Positions 1-11,368 of a stretch of DNA of 64,000 nt are shown piece after piece. Where the stretch lies: the NCBI RefSeq assembly GCF_963678975.1, contig NC_089274.1, positions 24,327,133 to 24,391,132 on the forward strand. The letters are read 5' to 3'. The notes under the pieces are model-generated. The model was given only the letters and a program-made list of their open reading frames with translations. It did no database searches and was not told the DNA's origin. A program made the position numbers and the translations under genes. The DNA comes from Dysidea avara (taxonomy: Eukaryota; Porifera; Demospongiae; Dictyoceratida; Dysideidae). How positions within the stretch are numbered: the stretch's first letter is position 1; every line of letters starts with the position of its first letter.

Positions 1-440
1 CATAGTAACACTAAATGTATACTGTGGCTTCAATGTTGGGGAATTTTATTGTTACAACACCAATTAATAATTAACCACATTGTATCATTACATGTACACA
101 GGGAAATTTGGTACAGTTAAGCACAAAAATCTAATGTAGACTATGGTATGTACATGTTGAGCTGAACCCTAAAAAGCAACTGAAGGATGGAAAACTGAAA
201 TTTGGCTCATTTGTAGTGCTAAAAATATTTCAAAATCTTCATACAAATGTTTGACCAATAATAGATTTTACCATACATTTTCCTACACAACCTATTATGG
301 CCCTTTCATGAACTTGTAGTGGAGTCAAACCACACATGTCTGCTCTTGACACCTTTACTGTTGCCATTATCAATTTTCTTGAGTAAAAATCCATTTCTTG
401 CTCAGGGCTGAGCTCAACTTGTATGTACTTATTTTTAGTA

Positions 441-616
441 CAGTGAAACCTGTCTATTCCAGTCATCATAGGACCAAAATTTTCTGACCTCGTTAAGGAG
501 GTGGCTACATTAAGTAGGTCACTTTGTACACAGTTGGTACATGTGGAGATTTTTATAATGGTCAGTTTAGACAGGTGACCTCTTTATGCAGTGACCTGAT
601 TACACAGGTTTCACTG
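441..616. mobile_element. Short inverted-repeat element (MITE), CAGTGAAACC family
   Basis: The ends are inverted copies: it starts CAGTGAAACCTGTCT and finishes ACACAGGTTTCACTG. The 5-bp direct repeat TAGTA flanks both sides (436-440 and 617-621), as expected for a target-site duplication. There is no coding capacity. Related ends occur at 39537-39617 (flanked by TACATG on both sides) and 48689-49108, and one-sided at about 40584 and 52960. The superfamily is not assigned. Confidence 0.7.
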
Positions 617-700
617 TAGTACTTTGCATTAAATGTTATATACATAGTATTTACATACACTGCTTGCAACAGACAGGGCACTATGTACACATCTGCACAT

Positions 701-750
701 GCTAACTCTCTCTCTCTCACACACACATACACGCACACACACACACACAC
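701..750. repeat. CT/CA simple repeat
   Basis: A run of CTCTCT passes into CACACA with a few interruptions. It is intronic relative to the SKAP-like gene. Confidence 0.85.
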
Positions 751-819
751 AAACTGTACTAACTTAATTATTACATTTTTAGTCCAAATATGATTCATGT
801 GTTATTACTCTCTATGTAG

Positions 820-2462
820 AAATCAAGGGATTTCTTTCTGGTGATTTGTCTTGTGAGCGGCTACAGCCAATAAATGAGAAGAAGCGTAATGACATGGTGC
901 GACTGATTGACAGTCTTTTGATCAATGTCCACTCAGTCAACCCTTCAGTCCGGCCACGTATGAACACACCATCATCTACCAACACAGGACCAAAACCACC
1001 AATGAAACCTCCAATAAAACCAGGAGGACCTGCAGCAATCCCTCGCACGTTATCACCGGCATATGAAGATGACGATGACCAAGAAGAATACCTCCCTATG
1101 CAGCCAGGATCTCCCGAGATTGAGCCGGAAGATTACGAGGCTCCGAGTGAAGTGGTTATGCCAGATGGTACCACATTAGGGTCTGCACAGACTGAGCAGG
1201 AAGCACTAGCTGATGAGTTGTATGAAGAGTTGCCAGCAGAAGATGGAGCACAAGGGAATAATGGCGGTGATGAAGAACCCGAAGACTATGAAGACCCAGC
1301 CGTTGCTAGTAGCTCTTTTACTAGCTTGACCAGCAATGCAGTACCCCTGCCACCAAAGTCATCTACTCGTATGTCACCTGAGCCTCCTGGTTACCAAGCA
1401 ACCGGTAAACCTGCTGAAGAAATAGATGGCCTTTCACGTCCTGAGCTATGGCAATATGCAAAGACCATGAAAGATAAGAGGATTAGCACTAGCGACTTAA
1501 AAACAGCAACTTGTAAGGGAGCTCTTGAGAAATTGGGTGGTCGAGGGCATAACACATGGCAGAAACGGTTTTGTATTTTAGATGGTCCTTTAATGTACTT
1601 CTTCAAAGATGAGAAGAGCAAAAATTTCAACAACCTCATCGAGGCTAGTTCATACAATGTATCTGAGGCTCCAGACAAAACGAAAGAGAAAAAGCATCAA
1701 TTTTCCTTCAAGTTAACTTGTCGCGAGTCTGGGAAAGACTACTATTTCAGAACAACAACTGCTGATCAAAGGGCAAAGTGGATGAGTGCCCTACTACATG
1801 CTCAGAGTGCAGCACTGCCATCTAATTCACCATTAGCAACTGACCTCCCTGATCCAAGCATGCATACGTTGAAGCATCCATCTATCCCATCAACTGCCCC
1901 TACACCTTCTCCCATAGATGATGAACCAGAACAGGAATCTTACGAAGAGGTGGCTTCGCCAGATAATCGCATTCCAACAGAAGATGATTCAGATGAAGAA
2001 AGGTTTGTGCAAAAGAGCCACCTACCCCAGCCAAGGATGGTCGCTCCTCCTACCATACCCAAAATGCCACAACCTTCTAATGAAACATTTGACGCTGAAC
2101 TATATGACGAGCATCCTCAGCCTGAAGAAGAGGAGGAGTATCTTGCCTGTGAGAGCCAGATGCAACAAGATATTATTGAATCTGCTGCTTCTCCTATTGA
2201 GATAATAGTTGACACAGATGAAGTTTACGAAGCTCCGAGCAATGGGGTGGATCTTGAGAAGGTTTATATGTCGTTGTACAATTTCACTGCTGAAGAAGAA
2301 GATGAAATGACTTTACAAAGAGGTGATCTTGTGTTTGTGCCAGATAATGCCACCAACTCGGACTGGTGGCTAGCTGAACTTGTTACGCCAGATATTGTCA
2401 AAACAAATGAGAAGGGATTTTGTCCTGCAAACTTTCTAACCCTTGCCTTTGAGCAGTTGTAA
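820..2462 (+). CDS. SKAP: SKAP-like adaptor protein (PH + SH3), 3' terminal exon
   Basis: Large terminal exon opening at the acceptor TATGTAG (818-819) and ending in TAA at 2460-2462; about 546 residues are visible and the N-terminus lies further upstream. Counting from 846, there is a helical, charged segment at about 10-28 (INEKKRNDMVRLIDSLLINV) resembling the N-terminal dimerisation helices of SKAP1/2, a proline-rich stretch at 48-62, and many acidic tyrosine motifs (YLPM, a YxxM-type PI3K site; YEAP; YEEL; YEDP; YEEV; YDEH). A PH domain follows at about 218-320 (CKGALEKLG, WQKRFCIL, final W of KWMSALL) and a C-terminal SH3 at about 472-535 (LYNFTAEEEDEMTLQRGD, DWWLAE). The order PH then SH3 with tyrosine motifs between matches SKAP1/2, which link Src-family kinases and ADAP to integrins. 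It is longer than vertebrate SKAPs (about 360 aa). Another PH/SH3 adaptor family is possible. Confidence 0.8.
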
Positions 2463-2553
2463 TTTTTAGTTTCTTTTACTTTGTATATTTATACTAAATA
2501 CTAAGCCTTGCTTTTTGTAATTACAATTTAAAGTTCGCAAAATTTGTAATCGA

Positions 2554-2559
2554 AATAAA
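2554..2559 (+). promoter_or_regulatory. Polyadenylation signal of the SKAP-like gene
   Basis: AATAAA lies about 92 bp after the stop codon and about 140 bp before the next start codon, so the two transcription units are almost back to back. Confidence 0.6.
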
Positions 2560-2579
2560 TATTAAAACGCGCTAATGGC

Positions 2580-2653
2580 CACGTGACCAAGTACGAATTA
2601 AACGCTGCAAGAAGCCATTGAGTACATTCATCGATCGTGCACTCAACTATATA
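2580..2653 (+). promoter_or_regulatory. Probable NCF4 promoter: E-box and TATA-like box
   Basis: The 238-bp gap between the two genes contains a CACGTGAC E-box (2580-2587, the USF/MITF type) and a TATATA stretch at 2648-2653, about 50 bp before the NCF4 start codon. Assignment as promoter elements rests on position and motif only. Confidence 0.4.
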
Positions 2654-2700
2654 GACGTGTAGGCTGAGTAGTAGCAATATCTTTAAATAGTTTTTGTAGA

Positions 2701-3507
2701 ATGACTTCGAAGAAGACGCTCCGACAGACGTAAGTGACGATAGAGATTACGTTTCACACTCGATTTGTGTAACTTCTCTCTAGAGAAGAAGAGGAGGAAT
2801 ACGCTGTTAACGCTGAAATAATTGATGTGGAGAAACGAAAAGGAATCTCAAAATACTACGTGAGTGTAGTACTACAAGGCATAGCATCTCTTAGTATCTA
2901 AAAACTGTGCTTTAGTATGCCTTAGCGGTTCAAATTTTACAGCCATTCCCATTTACCTTCCCTCTCTTTTCACGCACAAGTATGTATAATGTTACTACTG
3001 TGTTATGTTAGGCATATGTCATTGAGGTTACCCTCAACACTGGATACAAGTACATCATTTATCGACGTTACCGCCAATTTAACGAACTCGCTGGTTTATT
3101 GGACGACCGGTTTGTCATTGATGCTGGAAGTATAAACATCAAGGATCGGATACTACCAGACTTGCCAGGTGAGCAATGTGTTAATGGTCCATTGCACTTG
3201 TACAATGTACTATATAAACCTCCAAGTTTATGCTTGGTTGCTAGGTATTTAAGTGATGTCAGTTGAAGAAGAGTGTATATGGCTTTTAGCTAGGATGTTG
3301 ACATCATGGTGTGTACACTTGAACTTAAAGAGTGGGCAAGATACAAATTAGACCATTTGCTTTCATATTGCTTCAATAGGGAAGATTTATCTTGGCCGCA
3401 GTTCGGTGAGAGATGTGGCAGAGAAACGTCAACCTGAATTGAATATTTATTTAAAGGTTTGTGATGTGTATATGTTGTGTGTGTACGTATAATGTGTATA
3501 TGTTGTG

Positions 3508-3563
<56 letters not shown>

Positions 3564-6500
3564 ACGTGCATGTGTATTTGTGTATTATGTGCATACGTAC
3601 ATATAGTGTTGTGTACATGCGTGTGTGCTGTGTGTATGTATGTGTAATAATATGCAGTGTGTGTACATGTTCTTGTGCACTGTTTCACCCTTACATATAC
3701 ATACATTCTGACATACATCCATCATATAATGATATGGACATATTGTTAGAATGTCACTTAACTCTATTCACAGAATCTGTTAGCACTTCCAGGCAATATT
3801 TCACAAGATTCTATTGTTGTTGGCTTCCTTAGACAGACATCAAAGGATGGCAAAGAGTACACTGGTAGCAAGCCACTGAAAGGCAACACCAGTTCCAATA
3901 ACAACATCGTAGTGAAACCAGAGAGGTAAGTAAACTGTGTTTGTACTTGATTATAAACCACATTCATTTCTTAAACCCCCATATTTAAAGTTCAAAAAAT
4001 CAAAAGTATATGAATTGCATTTAGATCCACGTACGTCTTTCTTGCAGGACCAGTCCGCCTAGCAAGCCGGGGAAACCCCTACCTCCTACTCTCAGAAAGG
4101 CAAACAAATCTTCAGCCCCACCCAGACCTACACCTCCGAGAGTTTCTGCACTTACCAAACCCAACAAACCTCTTCCTCAACTGATTACAGACCGAAGTCC
4201 TAGAGCTAAGGTATGTTAACGTGCTCTTGTGTATGTCTAATAGACTATCATCATTAAAACTTAGTACTGCCTTTTTGAAAACATAAAATTAGTCGGTATT
4301 GTTGTGGTTCTTAAAAGTTATACAACTTTTAGATAGTAAAATATGAGTGTTCCCAGAATTGAAGTTCAATTGATAAAATGTTCTAGATGAAATATCATGT
4401 ATGTAAATTTTAGGCAATCTACAACTACGATGCTCAGTACCATGATGAACTGAGCTTCACTGAAGGTACCATCATCAAACTGATCCACAAAGTCAGTGCT
4501 GAATGGTATGAGGTAGGTGTGTGTAGCTACCCAGCCCCACCCACCTTTTAGTCACATGATCCTACCACAGGGTAAAGTTGATGGGAACACTGGACTGATA
4601 CCATCCAACTATATCGATGTCATTGAAGATGTAGCATTTTATGACATTGAAGATGACATACAATCTAGTGTAAGCCGTATAAATAGATTTCATTGTTTGT
4701 TTCTAGGGCAATAGATAATGCAATGTCTTGTAGTATTGTTTCCCTGCTTGTATCATGTATGTATTAATAGTGACTTGTATGGATGTTTCACTATATCATC
4801 TGTGACAGTGTGTAGTGTTGCTTCTCTAATGGAATACTCTAGATCGTGTTGAATCCTTTGTGAGGAGGAAAGACAACCTTGTGAATTCATACACTGATCT
4901 AATGGGTGCACTTTAAATCTCAGTATATGAGATAAGTTTCAAAGTGCTTGGCATTGGTATGACTTTTGTACTAAAACCTCTATAGTGTCTCTAAAGATTG
5001 AATAATGTCCCATACTATTGTACCTCCTCATACAATATCTCATGGTCAGTGTCCTACAGTGAGGTTTAGTACAGCAGAGGAAGACTGGTTGAATTGCATT
5101 GTATAGGTTAAAGCTCATATTCCTCCAAAGATCACTTTAGTTGGCACTTGTCCACAGTAGAATTCTGTCTATAGCAGCCAATGGTCTTGTATTCACTGTT
5201 TAATATAGGCAGTATTGACTAGCTAGTGTGCTGCTGTTCATTTTATTGATTCCAGTTTGCATAGGATTTCATTACAATGAAGCAAGAGCATTACTATGTA
5301 TTAACCATTCTTTGTATCTGTAGTACATGTACTTGTTGATATCACTAATCTGTACGTGGTCCGTTTCTATAGATACCTCTCTATCTGTCTGTCCACTACT
5401 CTTACATTGTGTAGGAACAGATTTGTGAAGTACGGATTACTAAGAACATTTTTACAAGCCCTGCGTAGTCTGTCACCATTGTTAACTGTTTTTGGTGCTC
5501 GTGTTTGTGAGGTGTCAAATTTGGCTTTTTCATATTACATATGATTTGTTAAATTTAATATTATGTGTTGGAACCTGTTGGTGTGACACTTGTTGCATAA
5601 GAAATTCAATACACTTAAAATATATGTAATTGTTGTAACACGGGCATGAGGGCTTTGCCTGATATGTATACCCAACTGTCCAAGGGTCCCGAGGGCAGAG
5701 GACATACATATCGGGTAAAGCCCGAATGTCCCATGTACAGCTAATATGTAACAATTATCAGGCTGATAGCCTGTACAGGGCGGTCAATCACCCAAGCCAA
5801 TACAAGTGCAGCCACTCGATATTTTATATGTGTGTACCTAAAATTTTCGATTATGGGTCACCAACTAGTATGTTCTGGTTACAATGAACGGATATATCCT
5901 AGAGATATCACGGAGAATTTCAGTTATGCGAGTTTAATGTTGTAATCAATGCTATTGAATCGTTTATGGAAAAGCACAGAGTTCACTAAAGGCCTAGATA
6001 GGTAAGCTTGCTTGTAGAGTGGTTACTCCGTGCAGACTGGTAGCTTTGTGATGGGGAAATGTCTGTATTCGAAAACATGCTGAAATGACCGGTGAATAAG
6101 CTACCGCACTAGTTCTCACCTTAGTCCAATGGTTTTCAACTTGTAGGATGGCAGGGATAACAAAATGCTCTTTGTCTGAGTGGTTTTCAAGGCAAAATCC
6201 AAGTCGTGCATCCTAATCACGTGAGTATTAATTGATCCCCATGATCTATTTTGACGTCAACGTCTATATAATCACTGCCCAGTTGTAGCCCAGCTACATT
6301 TTGTATATGTGTAGCCTGGCTAGCTGGGCTCCATACGAAATGTATCCAGGGCGGCTCCTTTGATCTGAGGTGTGAAAGTGTTACATGTATATATTCATGG
6401 TATTCATTTGAAACTTTAAAGTGTCCATATTATGCAGTTTTCTCTTTAGTTGTTATGGTGATTTGTTGTTTAGGATGAGTGGGATGATGATGATGATTTC

Positions 6501-6682
6501 GGCAAGATCACATGTTACCATAACGATGTGCCCCGACAGATTGAAGTTGACTTGAGCTATATCAGTCAACCAAAACTGAAACAACTGAAGGTTGCTATAT
6601 GGTATGTTTATAGTGTGTATGTGCTGACTGTGTGTTTGTGTATGAGACTGTGAGTACTGTGTGTGTTGTTATTTTTGTAGTG

Positions 6683-6730
<48 letters not shown>

Positions 6731-8106
6731 GGTGGTGGTGGTTGGTGCGCTAGCCTGTAATCGCAAGGTTTTGCCCAGTTGCTGTTGTTGTTTCCTTAAC
6801 TCTATCCACATTGTCCCATCCATATTCAGGTGGTGTTGTGGTCAGTGTGGAACTTTGGGTTTGGATATGACTAAAACATGGAACAGACTGGAAAACAGAC
6901 TCGCAAACGGACTTGCCTGAAGACGTTTGTTTGCCATAAAAACTCACTGTATAATTGCTAGAAAGAATATAAAATGCAACAACTACCTGAAACAAACAAC
7001 CCTGAAGCATGTTCATAAGCTCTGTGCTTAAATATAGTATTAAATATTAGTATTTTTGTGATTTAATTACAGTGGGTGTATCTTGGAGTTTCCAACTACT
7101 CCAAATTTGGTTGCCATGGTTATTGTGTTACTCATGGTACAAACTACACATTTTATGTCACAAATACTTATTTAAACTGGATACTGCAATTTGATTGGCT
7201 CTACCACTATAGTGGTAGTAGCACAAGTACCACATGCTATGATCGCCAGACCCTTACTCTAAAAGCAAAGGGGTGGGCACTACCAGACTGTGTATAATGG
7301 CACGCTGTTGTTTGGATTTTGTGTTCTGGTTGATTGCTGAAATCAGTTCGGCCCCTGCTTTTCAGTTTTACAGGTGATAGGTGAAGGCTTTGGGCGAGAC
7401 CGCATTGCATTTAATTAGCTGGCAAGGTGCTAGCTACTACAAATACAGTCCATGTTATTTTGTTTAGTTCAAACCACTAACAGAGACAACTTTGCTATCA
7501 TAGGCGCTCCCACAGGGGGCGTCACAGTTTTTGCAGGACTGGTAGCTTCCAGATCACATTCAGAAGTTTGTTTCAGCTGTTGTTGTTTAATATTCTTTCT
7601 AGCAACTCTATATACACTTAGTTTCTATGGCAAAATAACGTTTTCACACATGAGTGCTGTTAATGGAAAATGTTGACTATCAATTCATTAATTTTTCTCT
7701 TCAAATGTGTGCTGTATAGTAGTATCTCCCGTGGCTTTCATTATATGATGACTTATACATCTGACCGTATACACAAGGAACATAAGCCCGAATGCACTGG
7801 AATTTTAGCACAGAACTTGTTATCTCAACTCCAGTAGTGTGTATTATACAATAATGTTGGTGTGTAACTGTCTCTTGTTTAATGTGTAGTCAACAGCTGA
7901 AGGTGACCAACCCTGTCGTCAACTACAAAGACTCTAGTGGGGATTTAGTTGAAATGTGTGATGAAGAAGACATTGATCTATTACTAGAACAAGGCACGCA
8001 CCCCAAGAAGCATCATGATGATCACCACGCCCCTTGGGCTCTCTACATCACTAAACCCGGTGACTATTCTGTGTACAATACTGACCCTCATAAAAAGAAG
8101 AGATAG
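2701..8106 (+). CDS. NCF4: p40phox-like NADPH oxidase regulator (PX-SH3-PB1)
   Basis: Ten exons: 2701-2729, 2784-2859, 3012-3168, 3380-3456, 3774-3925, 4048-4210, 4414-4512, 4571-4669, 6474-6601, 7890-8106. All phases agree, giving 398 aa (human p40phox is 339). PX domain at about 12-140: YRRYRQF at 52-58 carries the phosphoinositide-binding arginine, and EKRQPELNIYL holds the second conserved arginine. A Pro/Ser/Lys-rich linker follows, with PGKPLPPT and APPRPTPPR. SH3 at about 218-272 (AIYNYDAQYHDELSF, EWYEGK, GLIPSNYI). PB1 at about 291-398, with the acidic signature DSSGDLVEMCDEEDIDLLL and the end YITKPGDYSVYNTDP, which tracks the p40phox C-terminus without gaps across the exon 9/10 join. 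In vertebrates p40phox binds PI3P on phagosomes and p67phox through PB1, and boosts superoxide production by NOX2. Exon 8 could instead end at 4630. Intron 8 (1.8 kb) and intron 9 (1.3 kb) hold repeats only. Confidence 0.93.
3511..3560. repeat. (TG)n microsatellite in NCF4 intron 4
   Basis: Twenty-five uninterrupted TG units, continuing as impure GT-rich sequence to about 3670. Confidence 0.95.
5633..5745. mobile_element. Palindromic element in NCF4 intron 8
   Basis: The left arm (GGGCATGAGGGCTTTGCC then GATATGTAT) and right arm (ATACATATCGGGTAAAGCCC then GAATGTCCCATG) are imperfect reverse complements around a GTCCAAGGGTCCCGAGGGC centre. A diverged second copy with the same layout lies at 29530-29650. 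No coding capacity; looks like a non-autonomous transposon. Confidence 0.6.
6687..6729. repeat. (TG)n microsatellite in NCF4 intron 9
   Basis: About 20 TG units, followed by GGTGGTGGTGG. Confidence 0.95.
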
Positions 8107-8144
8107 CAGCTATAAAACTACCTTTTTATTTTAAGTATGTGTAA

Positions 8145-8150
8145 ATTAAA
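8145..8150 (+). promoter_or_regulatory. Possible NCF4 polyadenylation signal
   Basis: ATTAAA, 39 bp after the NCF4 stop codon; no AATAAA is seen nearby. Confidence 0.4.
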
Positions 8151-9239
8151 CAGACATTAATGATGTAGCTGACTATACCTTAAAAAAAAAAAAATTGGAC
8201 GGTATAAAGAACTTCATTTAGCTAGGTAGATTTCATCTTTTATTTATTGTAAGCACTGTCACCCTTTGGACCTGTGAAATAGCAATCTGGGGTTGAATCT
8301 ATTTGAATGCAGAAAATGCTTTACATACCATCAGCACATGACTGATTAAACTCTACATACTGTAGAAACTATGGGAGATGATCGTGAATGGTTAAAATAA
8401 TTCCTGCACATTAGAAACTTTGTATTTCACAGGGAATGGTTAACTCAGTCTTGTTTATCTGAAGAAACTGATACCAATTCAATGTACAGTAATCTGCAAA
8501 AGTAGTTACAAAAGCCAGAGAGCATAACAGGTTGCAGCTTTTGGTGTTAGTTATAGAGGTCCCTAAGGAAATTTTTGAACTTGTTTCTTGTGCACTTCTT
8601 GTTCCAAGTGACTATTGTATTAGAGTCTTTTACTTGCATGGTAATAGGGTTTGGAATCTCTAAAGAATAGTAAAGATTTACTCTCTGCTGGACCCCTGAG
8701 GCAAAAGCTTCGATTCTTGTACTGTAGGAAGTACTATAGGAATGATTCTCACAATTTTGCATTCACTTTCATGCTTGGCATTAATTTTGCGGTTCATTTC
8801 TTCCAGATTTTAGTGTGTCCTGACATCACCAGCTATACCCCTGTGGTATGGATACCCAGAGGCTATATGCTAATACAGAACTTTGACATTTCAATATTCA
8901 TGCAATCACATGTTCAATTTTTCGATGATAGTTTTTGTTTCAGGGTTTTAATATGAAAATGAAACTATTGTATACAGCAACTGAGAAGATTAATTTTGTA
9001 GGTATAGTAGTGCTTGAAGTAGTTTCTGAATTTTATAAAGGGCAGACTATACTTAAGTGATGGTTCTGTTGCTGCAAGATAATACCTGGTGGTATGGCAA
9101 GAATTCTTGCAGATCTATCATGATACATTCTGTACTGCATGGAACCCTTTACCACTAAAGTACACTGAGTTCATTTTATACAGACAAACAAGCTTACATT
9201 TACAATAAAATGTAAAATGCAGTTGACACACTAAAGAAG
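8151..9239. other. Intergenic, nothing recognised
   Basis: AT-rich sequence with a short poly(A) tract (about 8182-8194). The open frames here are short and show no domain or splice context that I can support. Confidence 0.5.
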
Positions 9240-10005
9240 TCATTTTAGTAGTCTTTACTAATGAAAAGATGAATCTCCACAAATCCTTACTTTAATATCC
9301 TTGCTAGTGGTCAATGATATCTTGAAACCACAGTAGGCCAGGATTAGAGCAACAACTGTTTTCACTATCTCCATCCCACACAGGGTCACTGGTGAAGCAT
9401 TCATCAGCACTGACTAGAGAAGATGACCCAGACTCGCAGTAGTAGTTGTCATGGACAAAAGCTGATGGTGATTGACCAGGAAATTCAACACGTGGACAAA
9501 CAGGAGATATACTGTCATCATCACGTTTGAAATTCTCAGTATTACCAATTCATAAGACCAAATGTGCTTACGTTGGAGGCCATAAATTATAGACACACCA
9601 TCGATATGGACCGTTAATAGATCTTGATGGATATCTGCAAGCAGCAAATGCATCAGTAGATGCTTTCTGGGAACCTATCACCATTCCACGTACACTGTAG
9701 TAGAGAACATTGTTAGTATAAGAAATAGTAGAATAGCACCCAGCACTGTCGTCCATTGGGACAGTGATCATCCTTATCAGCATCAACATTGGCTATCCTC
9801 TGCATTCTAGCTACATGTCACAGTATACTATGATCACCTCTACTTAATTGCATAGTAGCCAGATGTACCACGTGTTGATGGGTTTAGCTGGTAGATTTCT
9901 CTTCCTGGTACAGCAACAAGACTACCACTATAACAACTATCAGCTTGTGTTATAACTAGTATACTACTAGTATAGTATTACTGCCAAGTAATAAACACCA
10001 TCCAT
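9240..10005 (-). pseudogene. Decayed inverted copy of the secreted fibrinogen-like gene
   Basis: Read on the minus strand, this follows the intact gene at 15926-16816 from its ATG (10003-10005) almost to its end, but in broken frames. Recognisable pieces are the signal-peptide region with the same TACTAGTATA pattern, DSAGCYSTISYTNNVLYYSV, GPYRWCVYNLWPPT where the intact copy has GPYLDGVSITYDTPRK, the DPVWDGD region (about 9375) and the CCSNPGLPWF region (about 9340). Several indels destroy the frame, and an internal block of the first third is missing. Similarity also continues upstream of the ATG to about 10150, matching 15765-15925, so the copy carried its promoter. A further degenerate piece of the same 5' flank is at about 19430-19620. 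Confidence 0.85.
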
Positions 10006-10150
10006 CACTTATCAGGTCGCTATATCAACAGTTAACAACTTGTCTTACTACTGTGTTAATACTAGTAACACTTGATGTTATTTTTAGATTATCTTTCTAT
10101 TACCTAATTAAGTTCTTAGCACTAATGTATATAGTTTGAAATTATGTCAT

Positions 10151-11368
10151 ATACCCTTCACTTGGCAAATTAAACTTTTGTTGATACCCTGATTTCTATA
10201 ATACAACTTCATGCAAGAAAGTGTCAAGTCAAAGGAAAGAAGTAGCTACACCTGTTCTCCACAATTTTTACTGGCCCATGCAATTAACACCTCAGTACTT
10301 TATGTGATAATAAGCAAACTGATTTTGAATATGTATATATACATCTCACAGCATGATTTGATATGGACTGATACTATTTGTAAATCATAGTGCAATACCC
10401 CTCAAATACTGGCTATGGCCAATGCTGAAGTTTTAATCTTTTGCAGGTAGTCATACATGGATTAGGTGCCTTTTGCTGTGCTACTGTACTAAGTGCTTAC
10501 AGGTGTCTAAAGGCTGTTTTGAGTCAATATTGCCAAAGGAGTTTTTATTAACTGCAAATAAATCGAACCTTAGTTTTTAGCATGGGTGGTCACTGAAATA
10601 ACACGTTATTTCACAATTATAGAAGTTATTATGATGTATGTCATTCGCAATGCAAACTTCCTTAATATCCATTCAGTTCCACAAAACCTTTTTGGTGATA
10701 GAAACTTCCTGTGGGTTGATGCTGTTTGTTTTTATATCTGACCATGAGTGGGTAAGAAAGAATTAAAATTTTCCACTTGATTGCAACAAATGGTATTAAA
10801 ATATGTTTGCCATGAAAAACTGCAGGAAGTTTACAGCAACAAAGAGTATTTGTAGTGTATCTGACTCTAATTTTATTGTGAACTCAATGGTAAAGACAGT
10901 GGTCAGAACAGTATATATTATGCTGTTTGCATGGGGTGAACACAAACGAGACACATTTCTGTAGCATGCCACACATTAACATCAAACCCTAGCTGCAGCT
11001 TCAGCAATAACTCACAAAATGTTCAACAAACATTCTACAGAAGTCCAGTCCAAAACAACTTGTTATCTTATTACATACTAGTAAGCGTGCAGCCTTAATT
11101 CTCTTATAGTCATGCATGCAGTAGTTGCTTAGGAATGGACTTGATTTTCAAGCATCTTTACACCTCGCTACACTATATTCTACACTTGGCTACCAAGTGT
11201 CAATTAGTAGCCATCATGCACTCTGGACTACATGCCATATAAGGTTAACAGTGTATACACTTAAACTTTAGAAGAGGAAGATGTGGTAAAGTAACAGTAA
11301 ATTGTCCATGGAGAGTTAACATCATGGCTAAGATAATAATAGTAGCTAGTACATACATGCAGTCATGG
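10151..11368. other. Intergenic repeat-derived sequence
   Basis: No gene. CTGACCATGAGTGGGT at 10738-10753 is a solo end of the inverted-repeat family whose fuller copies sit at 12180-13073 and 14110-14995. The piece around 10550-10640 resembles 20570-20660 in direct orientation. Confidence 0.5.

Larger units (their letters stand above)
1..819. other. Upstream or intronic sequence of the SKAP-like gene
   Basis: No coding exon is convincing here. The stretch holds a short inverted-repeat element (441-616) and a CT/CA simple repeat (701-750), and ends in a splice acceptor at 818-819 that opens the SKAP-like exon. Earlier exons of that gene are expected left of the window or hidden here as very small exons. 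Confidence 0.5.

Noticed and set aside
3290..3832. Open frames on both strands over the TG repeat
   Set aside because: Microsatellite shadow inside NCF4 intron 4; the real exons are 3380-3456 and 3774-3925.
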